Positions 35,518-43,024 of a DNA stretch of 64,000 nt are shown here, piece by piece. Location of the stretch: contig NZ_CP076132.1 in the NCBI RefSeq assembly GCF_018736045.1, forward strand, positions 4,506,001 to 4,570,000, written 5' to 3'. Numbering within the stretch: position 1 is the stretch's first letter; every line of letters starts with the position of its first letter. The position numbers and the translations under genes were made by a program. This DNA is from Flammeovirga yaeyamensis. Lineage in GTDB: Bacteria; Bacteroidota; Bacteroidia; Cytophagales; Flammeovirgaceae. The notes under the pieces were generated by a model. That model saw only the letters and a program-made list of their open reading frames with translations. It was not told where the DNA came from and did not search any database.

Positions 35518-36792
35518 TCAGTCAATTAAATCAAAACCAGTATATTTTTGCAGTACTTCAGGTACTAAAATTCCTTTTTCAGTCTGATTATTTTCTAAAA
35601 TTGCAGCTAAAACTCTTGGTAAAGCAAGGGCTGAACCGTTTAAAGTATGCAACAATTGAGTTTTCTTATTATTGTCTCTATATCTCAATTTAAGACGGTT
35701 TGCTTGGTAGTTTCCAAAGTTACTAATTGATGAAACTTCCAACCATCTTTCCTGAGCAGCAGAGTAAACTTCTAAGTCGAAGCAAAGATTAGCGTTAATA
35801 CCTAAATCACCACTACATAATAATAACCTTCTGTATGGTAAACCTAGTTTTTCTAAAAGAGATTCTACGTGTTTTACCATTCTTTCCTGAGCAGCAGCTG
35901 AATCTTCTGGCTTTTGGATCTCAACAATCTCTACCTTATCAAATTGATGCAATCTATTTAGACCTCTCACGTGTGCCCCCCAAGAACCCGCTTCACGACG
36001 GAAACATGGTGTATGCCCTGCCATTTTCTTTGGCAATTCATTTTCTTGAAGTAAGCTACCTCTATACATGTTGGTAATTGGTACTTCAGCAGTAGGAATC
36101 ATGTATAAATTATCTGCTTGCATATAGTACATCTGACCTTCTTTATCTGGTAATTGACCTGTACCATAACCCGAAGCTTCGTTGATTACGATTGGAGGTT
36201 GTACCTCAAGGTAACCTGCAGAAACTGCTTCGTCTAAGAAAAAGCTAATTAAAGCTCTTTGCATACGAGCTCCTTTTCCTTTGTAGAATGGGAAACCAGC
36301 ACCTGTTACTTTATTGCCCAATTCGAAGTCAATGATATCATATTGCTCGATCAGGTCCCAGTGAGGTTTTGCTCCTTCCGCTAAAGTAGGCTTTTCTCCC
36401 TTTTCATACATTACCTCATTTTCTTCATCAGATTTTCCTAAAGGAACAGAAGGATGTGGAATGTTAGGAATGTGGTATAATTTATTTTGAAGACTTTCTT
36501 CTAATTCAGAAACCTTTGTACTTAGTTCTTTTGCTTTCTGCTTGTTTTCGGATGCTGATGCTTTTGCTTTTTCGGCTTCTTCTTTCTGACCGTTTTTCAT
36601 CAACATACCGATTTCTTTAGCAGATTTGTTTGCTTCAGCCAAGGCGTCATCTCTGTCTTTTTGAGTTTGACGTCTTTCCGCATCTAGAGATAGTACTTCT
36701 TCTACTACTTCTTCTGCATTTTCGATATATCTTTTCTGTAATCCTTGGATTACTTCTAGTTTATTTTCTGATATATATGAAACTAATAACAT
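35518..36792 (-). CDS. serS: Serine--tRNA ligase
   Basis: A 424-residue class II synthetase. The N-terminal ~110 residues form the tRNA-binding coiled-coil arm (long heptad run rich in Lys/Glu). The catalytic domain carries TAEVPITNMYRG, motif 2 CFRREAGSWGAHVRGL and motif 3 NGSALALPRVLAAILEN. It charges tRNA-Ser and, where present, tRNA-Sec. A TATATTTG box 30 bp upstream supports the chosen ATG. Standard length for the family. Confidence 0.97.
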   Translation of the reverse strand: MLLVSYISENKLEVIQGLQKRYIENAEEVVEEVLSLDAERRQTQKDRDDALAEANKSAKEIGMLMKNGQKEEAEKAKASASENKQKAKELSTKVSELEESLQNKLYHIPNIPHPSVPLGKSDEENEVMYEKGEKPTLAEGAKPHWDLIEQYDIIDFELGNKVTGAGFPFYKGKGARMQRALISFFLDEAVSAGYLEVQPPIVINEASGYGTGQLPDKEGQMYYMQADNLYMIPTAEVPITNMYRGSLLQENELPKKMAGHTPCFRREAGSWGAHVRGLNRLHQFDKVEIVEIQKPEDSAAAQERMVKHVESLLEKLGLPYRRLLLCSGDLGINANLCFDLEVYSAAQERWLEVSSISNFGNYQANRLKLRYRDNNKKTQLLHTLNGSALALPRVLAAILENNQTEKGILVPEVLQKYTGFDLID

Positions 36793-36821
36793 TTTTGGCT
36801 AATTTATTTGAATTTCAGCCA

Positions 36822-36829
36822 CAAATATA
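36822..36829 (-). promoter_or_regulatory. Candidate -7 box of serS
   Basis: TATATTTG on the minus strand, about 30 bp from the serS ATG. No convincing -33 TTG at the right distance. Confidence 0.5.
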
Positions 36830-36894
36830 GTTAACTTTTAGTAGGCTTACTCACTAAATATTTCTTAAATAAAGATTTATCCTAAAAACTTTCC

Positions 36895-37698
36895 ATGGAT
36901 TATCATTCTTTAGACCCATTATTACTCATCGCCTACATTACAACCGGAATTATAGCAGGTATTGTTAACACATTAGCAGGAGGTGGATCCTTATTCACCT
37001 TATCTTTATTAATGTTCCTAGGAATGCCTGTTGGCTTAGCAAATGGTACAAACCGATTAGGGATATTATTCCAAAATGTAACAGGAACCTATACTTTTAA
37101 AAAAAGTAACCTATTAGACATACCTTCTTCGATGAAGTATGTTATCCCCTCCTTATTGGGTGCTATCGTTGGAGCATTAACTGTTTCTGATATTGACGAA
37201 AAAGTTCTTCAATACATTATTGGTACATTGATGCTACTAATGCTTTACCCCATATTAAATGAAAATAAAAAGGGAGTCAATTTAAAAGTAACTGCAACCC
37301 AAAAACCTCAATACACATTTTGGAGAGACAATATCATATTCTTTTGTATAGGCTTTTACGGAGGTTTTGTTCAGGCAGGAATCGGTATAATGATACTTGT
37401 TAGTGTATCTAATTTAGGTAAAATGACTCTCATTAGAGCCAATGCTATAAAAATGCTAATTATTGCTGCTTATACTCTTCCTGTTTTTATAGTTTTTGTT
37501 ATTAAGGGACAAGTTGTTTGGCTAGCAGCACTATTATTAGCTGTAGGCCAAGTTCTAGGCACATGGTTTGCAGGTAAAATAGCATCGAAGTCTGATAAAG
37601 TAAACATTTTTATACGATGGTTACTTGTCATAATGGTTGTGATTTCGATTTTTAGAATGTTTGGAATACACACATGGCTAATAGATCATCTGACATAA
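36895..37698 (+). CDS. TSUP-family (TauE/SafE) permease
   Basis: A 267-residue inner-membrane protein with about eight hydrophobic segments and the two-fold TauE/SafE signature: GIIAGIVNTLAGGGSLFTL near the N-terminus and GFYGGFVQAGIGIMILVS in the second half. The family exports or imports sulfur-containing anions or organosulfonates; the substrate cannot be assigned. The last 25 bp overlap the start of the lysine-rich repeat protein in a different frame, so the two are translationally coupled or at least cotranscribed. Confidence 0.85.
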   Translation: MDYHSLDPLLLIAYITTGIIAGIVNTLAGGGSLFTLSLLMFLGMPVGLANGTNRLGILFQNVTGTYTFKKSNLLDIPSSMKYVIPSLLGAIVGALTVSDIDEKVLQYIIGTLMLLMLYPILNENKKGVNLKVTATQKPQYTFWRDNIIFFCIGFYGGFVQAGIGIMILVSVSNLGKMTLIRANAIKMLIIAAYTLPVFIVFVIKGQVVWLAALLLAVGQVLGTWFAGKIASKSDKVNIFIRWLLVIMVVISIFRMFGIHTWLIDHLT

Positions 37699-38891
37699 CA
37701 CTATACAAGATTCTTTTATTTTTCGGGCTATTTTTAGTTTTAGCTACTACGGGATCTTATGCTCAAAAAAGAAAAGATCATACTAAAAACTCAAAACAGC
37801 ACAATAAAGAAATAAAAAATAAGAAGTCTCGATCTAAAAAAACGAGAACGAAAATAAGCAATAGTAACCCTTACGAACAAAAAGGAAATCCGAATAAACA
37901 AAGACAAGCAATTACTAATAAGGATAAAAAAAGTAATAGTAAGTCTAAAAGAAAAACGGCTGCTTCTCAAGAGGAATCAAAAAGCACCTACAAAATGAGT
38001 GGCAAAAGGGATTATCATACGAATTCATCCAAAAAACATAATAAATCAGTAAATAAAGATTTTAAGGATGAAAGAAAGAGTAATGAGAAGAAGGCTAAGT
38101 TTTATGAAAAAGAAATGGCAGCTCCTTCTCAACCAACCAATAGAAATAGGGAGAGTAATTCTTCAAATCAACATTTGGATGAACAAAAAACAAGGAAAGG
38201 TGTAAAAAACGCAAATAAGGTAGAACCGGAATTAAAATTCTCGAATGATGCGAGAAAACAAGTTTCCAAGGATATGAAAAAATTTGAGCCTTATGTGAAT
38301 GTTGATCCAACCAATAAATATAAGGCAGTAAATAAACATAAAAATAACCCTCAGGAAATTCGAGTTCCTAAAAACAAAGGAAAACAGATTCAAAAAGATT
38401 TTTCAGAGAGTAAAGGATACTACATAAGAGTCGAAAAGAAGCCTGGTAGAAAAGTAGGTAGAGATGCCGCTAACCACGAAGGTGCTTATGTAGTTGTGGA
38501 AAAGCAACCAGGTAGAAAAGTAGGTAGAGACGCCGCTACTTACAAAGGAGGATATGTGGTTGTAGAAAAGAAACCTGGACGAAGAGTAGGTAGAGATGCC
38601 GCTCAATATAGAGGTTATGTTGTTGTGGACAGATCGAGAAATCGAAAGATTGCTAGACAAGCAGCAAACTTTAAACCTAATTATGTAAAAGTAAAACAAC
38701 AACTTTCTCTTACTAAGATGTATTACGGTAAAGGAAGAGGTAAAAATACAGGTAAGCAAATACAACGACAACGATTTGCTCCCCACTTTAAGAATGTTCA
38801 TAACCCTACTATAAAAGGAAAATCAAATTCCATGAAAGACAAACCTTCGAAGTACACTTATGACAAGGGGGAAGCTGAGATTTGGAATTAA
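37674..38891 (+). CDS. Secreted lysine-rich repeat protein
   Basis: A 405-residue exported, very basic protein. The signal-like segment (YKILLFFGLFLVLATTGSYA) is followed by a long Lys/Ser/Asn-rich disordered region. Residues ~253-340 contain four tandem units of about 24 residues of the form KPGRKVGRDAA-x4-GYVVVE, the last degenerate (RNRKIARQAANFKPNYVKV). I do not recognise a family. The charge suggests binding to anionic polymers such as polysaccharide, LPS or DNA, which is inference. It starts inside the TSUP gene and is followed by a strong terminator. Confidence 0.7.
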   Translation: MANRSSDITLYKILLFFGLFLVLATTGSYAQKRKDHTKNSKQHNKEIKNKKSRSKKTRTKISNSNPYEQKGNPNKQRQAITNKDKKSNSKSKRKTAASQEESKSTYKMSGKRDYHTNSSKKHNKSVNKDFKDERKSNEKKAKFYEKEMAAPSQPTNRNRESNSSNQHLDEQKTRKGVKNANKVEPELKFSNDARKQVSKDMKKFEPYVNVDPTNKYKAVNKHKNNPQEIRVPKNKGKQIQKDFSESKGYYIRVEKKPGRKVGRDAANHEGAYVVVEKQPGRKVGRDAATYKGGYVVVEKKPGRRVGRDAAQYRGYVVVDRSRNRKIARQAANFKPNYVKVKQQLSLTKMYYGKGRGKNTGKQIQRQRFAPHFKNVHNPTIKGKSNSMKDKPSKYTYDKGEAEIWN

Positions 38892-38893
38892 AA

Positions 38894-38936
38894 AAAGAGG
38901 ATAGCTCAATTTATAAAAGCTATCCTCTTTCTTTTT
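38894..38936. terminator. Strong bidirectional terminator
   Basis: A perfect 13-bp stem AAAGAGGATAGCT/AGCTATCCTCTTT with an 11-nt loop between two convergent genes; A-run on the left and T-run on the right. Confidence 0.9.
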
Positions 38937-38960
38937 TATCAAGAATTGTAATTTGTTTTT

Positions 38961-40076
38961 TTAAATACTGAACCACACTAAGAAGAATGGCAATACAAAG
39001 AACAGTGTAAACAAATATAGGAATCCAAATATTCTATCTTTTGCCGCTAAAAAGCCTAATTTCTTTGCATACCAAATAGGGAATTTTTTCACTCCAGGGA
39101 TTAATAAAAATATTAATACACCCAATACATTAAAAAGTACATGGGTTAAGGCAATTTCAATCCCATACTCTGTCCCTGTTGTGATAGAAGCGAATAAAGC
39201 TGTGATTGTGGTACCGACATTGGCTCCCATTATAAACATATATCCTTTTTCTAATGATATTTTCTTTGAAGCAGTTAATGGAACAATCAAAGAAGATGTT
39301 ATTGAACTTGATTGTACTATAGAAGTTATCAAGGTACCTGACAATAAACTTCCCCCATCACTTTTAAAGATTAAAGAGTTTGTCGAAATACTATTATTTT
39401 CCATCAAGGCTTGCTTAGTTACCCCTCCGATCAACTTTAATGAACCTACAATTAATACAATCGCAATAAAAAAGATTAACCAAGGGTAGTCTGTAAGATT
39501 TGAAAATAAGTATTTAACAACTCCATCTAATCCAAACCCAAAACCATTAAAGTTCTTTACTGCCAAATCAGTAGGTTGATCAAATAATATACCCGCAAGC
39601 TTTTGTGATAGATTAGACAAAAATCCCGTAAAAATTTCTAATGGTAAAAATATTAATGCAACACTAATATTAAAGAAATCGTGCAAAGCTGCTCCAGAAA
39701 GGGCACGCATAAATACCGATTTATCATCTATATAACTTAGGGCAACGATTGTACTTGTAACAGTTGTCCCGATATTTGCCCCCATTACAATAAATACTGC
39801 ATCGTCCAATGACATATGTCCAGAAGCAACGGCCCCAACAACAATAGTTGTTACCGCTGAACTGCTTTGAAAAACTGCTGCTCCCAATAATCCTATGAAG
39901 AAATATATAAAGGGATTATGAGGAACTTTCACTAAATCCTCAGCTATTTCACTCCCCATTAGTGTAAAAGAATATTTCATTACCCCAAAAGCTAGGAACA
40001 TCAAATAGAATGATACCAGCATGGCTAATGTTTTCTTTAATACACTCTTTATGTCTATATTTTTAAAACTATCCAA
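38961..40076 (-). CDS. Na+/phosphate cotransporter family (NptA/SLC34-like)
   Basis: A 371-residue inner-membrane protein with the inverted-repeat signature of the Na/Pi family: GAAVFQSSSAVTTIVVGAV with IVMGANIGTTVTS in the first half, and SIVQSSSITSSLIVPL with FIMGANVGTTITA in the second. These QSSS/GANxGTT pairs form the transport site. It should import phosphate with sodium, in line with a marine lifestyle. It lacks the PhoU-like C-terminal domain of longer homologues. It stands alone. Confidence 0.9.
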   Translation of the reverse strand: MDSFKNIDIKSVLKKTLAMLVSFYLMFLAFGVMKYSFTLMGSEIAEDLVKVPHNPFIYFFIGLLGAAVFQSSSAVTTIVVGAVASGHMSLDDAVFIVMGANIGTTVTSTIVALSYIDDKSVFMRALSGAALHDFFNISVALIFLPLEIFTGFLSNLSQKLAGILFDQPTDLAVKNFNGFGFGLDGVVKYLFSNLTDYPWLIFFIAIVLIVGSLKLIGGVTKQALMENNSISTNSLIFKSDGGSLLSGTLITSIVQSSSITSSLIVPLTASKKISLEKGYMFIMGANVGTTITALFASITTGTEYGIEIALTHVLFNVLGVLIFLLIPGVKKFPIWYAKKLGFLAAKDRIFGFLYLFTLFFVLPFFLVWFSI

Positions 40077-40297
40077 TTTTTATTTGTTCAGTCTCGTTTA
40101 GCATTACTCACCATTGTTAAACCTTAGTTCATTTTTTAATAAAAAAGAAGAATTTTACAGGTTTAAGTATTAGCGTGCAAAAATAAGGAATTGTTTACTA
40201 TCAATTCACACGTTCTATATTAATTAAAAATGAATTATACTTATTTTGCATCAAAAGTGTTCCATTTTTCATTTCAACCACATAAATTTTTAAAAAA

Positions 40298-40996
40298 GTG
40301 AAATTATTTTTAATTCCAAGTTTACTTGCTGCTGATAGTTATGACAGCCTTCCAATTGAAACAAAAGAAGCTGTTCGTACTACAAAATACTACCTTGTAG
40401 AGGATTTAAGAACTGCAAGACGATTTATTGGTGGTTGGAAAATCGAAGGTATTGTTGTCCAAGATCTTAATTTTCAGATTTTAGATAAAAAAACAAAGCC
40501 AGAAAAAGTTCAAGAGCTATTTAAAAATATACCAAAGGGAGAAAACGTTGGCGTTGTTTCAGAGGCTGGGTGTCCAGGTATTGCCGATCCGGGTGCCTTG
40601 GCAGTTCAATATGCACATAAAAATAATATACAGGTAAAACCTCTAGTGGGTCCGTCTTCGATACTTTTAGCACTTATGGCATCAGGGTTAAGCGGACAAA
40701 AGTTTGCTTTTCACGGTTACCTTCCTATTAAAAAAGCAGAGAAACAAAAGGCACTAAAAAATCTAGAAAAAGATTCTTCTAAGTTATATCAAGCACAAAT
40801 TTTTATGGAAACTCCATTTAGAAACACTGCCATGCTTGAAGATCTTTGTCAAAACTTAAATGGAGACACTAAACTTTGTATTGCTGCCAATATAAATGCA
40901 GAGGATGAGTACATCAAAACAATGACGATCAAACAATGGAAAAAGGCAAAAGTCGACATCCATAAAAAGCCATGTATCTTTATTATACAGTCATAA
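40298..40996 (+). CDS. RsmI-like SAM-dependent methyltransferase (tetrapyrrole methylase fold)
   Basis: A 232-residue protein starting at a GTG (KLFLIPSLLAADSYDSLP). It has the tetrapyrrole-methylase fold used by RsmI. The loop VVSEAGCPGIADPG corresponds to the SDAGTPGISDPG loop of RsmI, and VKPLVGPSSILLALMASGLSG follows. RsmI methylates the 2'-O of C1402 in 16S rRNA. This is the shorter Bacteroidota paralogue lacking the usual N-terminal GTLYLVATPIGN motif, so its exact target is less certain. It is followed by a terminator and the tRNA-like array. Confidence 0.8.
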   Translation: MKLFLIPSLLAADSYDSLPIETKEAVRTTKYYLVEDLRTARRFIGGWKIEGIVVQDLNFQILDKKTKPEKVQELFKNIPKGENVGVVSEAGCPGIADPGALAVQYAHKNNIQVKPLVGPSSILLALMASGLSGQKFAFHGYLPIKKAEKQKALKNLEKDSSKLYQAQIFMETPFRNTAMLEDLCQNLNGDTKLCIAANINAEDEYIKTMTIKQWKKAKVDIHKKPCIFIIQS

Positions 40997-41066
40997 TTGA
41001 CAAAATACTCCTAACATTGATACAAAATCATCAACAATAACCATTATTTGTTGCAAAAATACCGAT

Positions 41067-41097
41067 AATCACCCTTACAAAAAGGGTGATTTTTTAA
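41067..41097 (+). terminator. Terminator of the RsmI-like gene
   Basis: A perfect 10-bp stem AATCACCCTT/AAGGGTGATT with a 5-nt loop and a following T-run. It isolates the downstream tRNA-like array from this gene. Confidence 0.9.
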
Positions 41098-41224
41098 TTT
41101 ACAGGGAACTTTTTTATTAAATCTGTAATCAAACTTCATTTTACCCTCCTTAAATTACAAATTACACAACAAATAAAGTTTAAAATTGATATATCTGTAA
41201 ATATTTAGTTATTTTATTGAAATA

Positions 41225-41256
41225 TTTGCATTATAAATCAAGATTACCTTACTTTG
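41225..41256 (+). promoter_or_regulatory. Promoter of the tRNA-like array
   Basis: TTTG, a 20-bp spacer, then TTACTTTG, a one-mismatch -7 box (TAnnTTTG). The predicted start is near 41262, about 55 nt before the first tRNA-like unit. The leader holds a 7-bp hairpin (ATATCAA/TTGATAT). Confidence 0.6.
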
Positions 41257-41315
41257 TATCAACAATAAGGGAAAAAGGTATAAAGATATCAAACCCCGTT
41301 AAGTTGATATAATAC

Positions 41316-41470
41316 TGTAAGGTGATGAAACTGGCAGACATGCCCTCCTGTCTCGGGGGTGGAGGTTCGCGATAAACTTTAAGTAATGGGTTGACCACTA
41401 AACGTGCGATGCATACACGATTTGCTTAAAAGCTAAGTACTCCGTGAAGGTTCGAATCCTTCCCTTACAG
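41316..41470 (+). tRNA. tRNA-like gene, copy 1: GUC anticodon with 86-nt variable-region insertion
   Basis: A 155-nt unit that folds as a tRNA. Acceptor TGTAAGG/CCTTACA; D-arm ATG-AAACTGGCAGA-CAT with the conserved GG; anticodon arm CCCTC-CTGTCTC-GGGGG (anticodon GTC at 41350-41352); T-arm GAAGG-TTCGAAT-CCTTC; discriminator G. No CCA is encoded, as is common in Bacteroidota. The region between anticodon and T-arm (41360-41445) is 86 nt instead of 4-24 and contains its own stems: GGAG/CTCC closing, AAGTAA/TTGCTT, TGG/CCA and CGTG/CACG. The D-arm resembles tRNA-Leu, while GUC, C38 and G73 are Asp features. I cannot name a known family. It could be a functional odd tRNA or a structured non-coding RNA. 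Confidence 0.6.
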
Positions 41471-41472
41471 CT

Positions 41473-41495
41473 AAACTTTATAATCGATAAAGTTT
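41473..41495 (+). other. Spacer hairpin between tRNA-like copies 1 and 2
   Basis: A perfect 9-bp repeat AAACTTTAT/ATAAAGTTT with a 5-nt loop in the 40-nt spacer. The identical hairpin follows copies 2 and 3 (near 41668-41690 and 41863-41885). There is no T-run, so RNA processing is more likely than termination. Confidence 0.6.
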
Positions 41496-41510
41496 GAATT
41501 TGAAATACAC

Positions 41511-41665
41511 TGTAAGGTGATGAAACTGGCAGACATGCCCTCCTGTCTCGGGGGTGGAGGTTCGCAATAAACTTTAAGTAATGGGTTGACCACTAAACGT
41601 GCGATGCATACACGATTTGCTTAAAAGCTAAGTACTCCGTGAAGGTTCGAATCCTTCCCTTACAG
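41511..41665 (+). tRNA. tRNA-like gene, copy 2
   Basis: 155 nt and nearly identical to copy 1, exactly 195 bp downstream. Acceptor, D-, anticodon (GTC at 41545-41547) and T-arms are unchanged. I see one substitution, in the insertion, where TTCGCG of copy 1 reads TTCGCA. Confidence 0.6.
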
Positions 41666-41705
41666 CTAAACTTTATAATCGATAAAGTTTGAATTTGAAA
41701 TACAC

Positions 41706-41860
41706 TGTAAGGTGATGAAATTGGCAGACATGCCCTCCTGTCTCGGGGGTGGAGGTTCACAATAAACTTTAAGTAATGGGTTGACCACTAAACGTGCGAT
41801 GCATACACGATTTGCTTAAAAGCTAAGTACTCCGTGAAGGTTCGAATCCTTCCCTTACAG
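41706..41860 (+). tRNA. tRNA-like gene, copy 3
   Basis: 155 nt, again 195 bp further on. It carries a C-to-T change in the D-loop (AACTGG becomes AATTGG) and one more change at the same insertion site (TTCACA). All tRNA-fold stems are intact and the anticodon is GTC at 41740-41742. Confidence 0.6.
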
Positions 41861-41900
41861 CTAAACTTTATAATCGATAAAGTTTGAATTTGAAATACAC

Positions 41901-42057
41901 TGTAAGGTGATGAAACTGGCAGACATGCCCTCCTGTCTCGGGGGTGGGGATCACGCGATAAACACTAAGTAATGGGTTGACCACTGAAACGTGAGATGCA
42001 CACACGATTTGCTTGGCCGCTAAGTGCTCCGTGAAGGTTCGAATCCTTCCCTTACAG
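41901..42057 (+). tRNA. tRNA-like gene, copy 4 (divergent insertion)
   Basis: 157 nt. The tRNA body is identical to copy 1, including GTC at 41935-41937 and the T-arm. The insertion differs at many places (GGGGATCACGCG, AAACACTAAG, CTGAAACGTGAGATGCACAC, GCTTGGCCGC) and is 2 nt longer. The stems AAGTAA/TTGCTT, TGG/CCA and CGTG/CACG remain. The unit ends 5 bp before the stop codon of the convergent M28 peptidase gene, leaving no room for an own terminator. Confidence 0.6.
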
Positions 42058-42062
42058 CAGAA

Positions 42063-43016
42063 TTATTTAAGAAGCTTTTGATGGTAACGTTGAAAGCTTT
42101 TTTTATTGTCAATTAAATCGACAAACTCCAGAATCGATTGTGCTGATTCAACAAAAAATCCAATATCAATATTTTCAAAAGTATCGGTAGTTCGATGATA
42201 ATGCTCGTGCTCTTCAACACCGAAATAAATAAACGGTATTTGGTATTTATGAAACTCTCTATGGTCTGAAGATTCTACCCAATAGTTTTCTGTATCTCTA
42301 GCATTATCATGACCATATTTCATTTTCAAATGCTTACCTGAAGCCGCCTCATTTATCATTTTCTTATATTCATGGTGATAATGAGTACCTGAAACCCCCA
42401 ACTCTGATTTATCAGAAATAGAAATCATATCTAAATTGATAAATAAAAAAATACTTTCATGGGGAAGTAAAGAAGATTCCACAAAATATTTTGATCCCTC
42501 ACAAGCCATTTCTTCAGCATCAAAAGAAATAAATACTATTGGTATTTGAGGAGGAGTTTCTTTAAATGATTTTGCAATTTCGATTAATGCAGCAACACCT
42601 GAAGCATTATCATCTGCTCCATAATAGGTATTCCCTCCAAAAATCCCCAAATGATCATAATGAGCACCAACTATTATACACCCTTCTTTTGGATCTTGCC
42701 ACAGTTCCCCCTCTAAATAGCCAATAATATTACTTCCATTCGCTTTTAAATTATATAGTCGATTGTAAAAACTGAAATCTTGCTTAAAACCATCAGGATG
42801 AAGGTTCAACAATCCAATTTCGCTAAACTTATCAGTAACAAATTCTTTGGCTCTTTCTCCACCTACAGTTCCTGTTTTTCTACCTTGATAATAATCTGAA
42901 GACAATAATCTTGTATTCGTTAATAAGGCAATAGGATCAATCTTTCTGCTTTGTCCAATTACACCAAAAGAAAAAAATAAGCAGGTAATAAAAAATATAG
43001 GAATACTCCTTTGCAT
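42063..43016 (-). CDS. M28-family metallopeptidase
   Basis: About 317 residues from the ATG at 43016, which starts a signal peptide (QRSIPIFFITCLFFSFGVIG). A TTG 12 bp upstream overlaps the preceding stop codon but lacks advantages. Two-zinc ligands of M28 aminopeptidases are visible: VGAHYDHLG, GADDNASGVAAL, FDAEEMACEGS, LFINLDMIS and the late EHEHYHRTTDT. It should release amino acids or dipeptides in the periplasm or outside the cell. Upstream lies the HhH protein gene, 8 bp away, so the two are likely one operon. The tRNA-like array converges on its 3' end. Confidence 0.88.
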   Translation of the reverse strand: MQRSIPIFFITCLFFSFGVIGQSRKIDPIALLTNTRLLSSDYYQGRKTGTVGGERAKEFVTDKFSEIGLLNLHPDGFKQDFSFYNRLYNLKANGSNIIGYLEGELWQDPKEGCIIVGAHYDHLGIFGGNTYYGADDNASGVAALIEIAKSFKETPPQIPIVFISFDAEEMACEGSKYFVESSLLPHESIFLFINLDMISISDKSELGVSGTHYHHEYKKMINEAASGKHLKMKYGHDNARDTENYWVESSDHREFHKYQIPFIYFGVEEHEHYHRTTDTFENIDIGFFVESAQSILEFVDLIDNKKSFQRYHQKLLK

Positions 43017-43024
43017 GAATACTA

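Larger units (their letters stand above)
41316..42057 (+). repeat. Four-unit tandem direct repeat (195-bp period)
   Basis: Four units of 155-157 nt separated by identical 40-bp spacers give an exact 195-bp period at 41316, 41511, 41706 and 41901. The units are direct, not inverted. The differences accumulate stepwise from copy 1 to copy 3, and copy 4 is the outlier. Confidence 0.95.

Noticed and set aside
41316..41470. tRNA with a group I intron
   Set aside because: The anticodon loop is intact and the extra segment lies in the variable region. At ~86 nt it is far too small for a group I core, and I see no P/Q/R/S elements.
41316..41470. tmRNA
   Set aside because: The 5' end does not resemble tmRNA, there is no tag reading frame or pseudoknot series, and the body has a full D- and anticodon arm.
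41316..42057. CRISPR-like array
   Set aside because: The repeats are 155 nt with identical 40-bp spacers; CRISPR spacers would be unique and repeats short. There are no cas genes.
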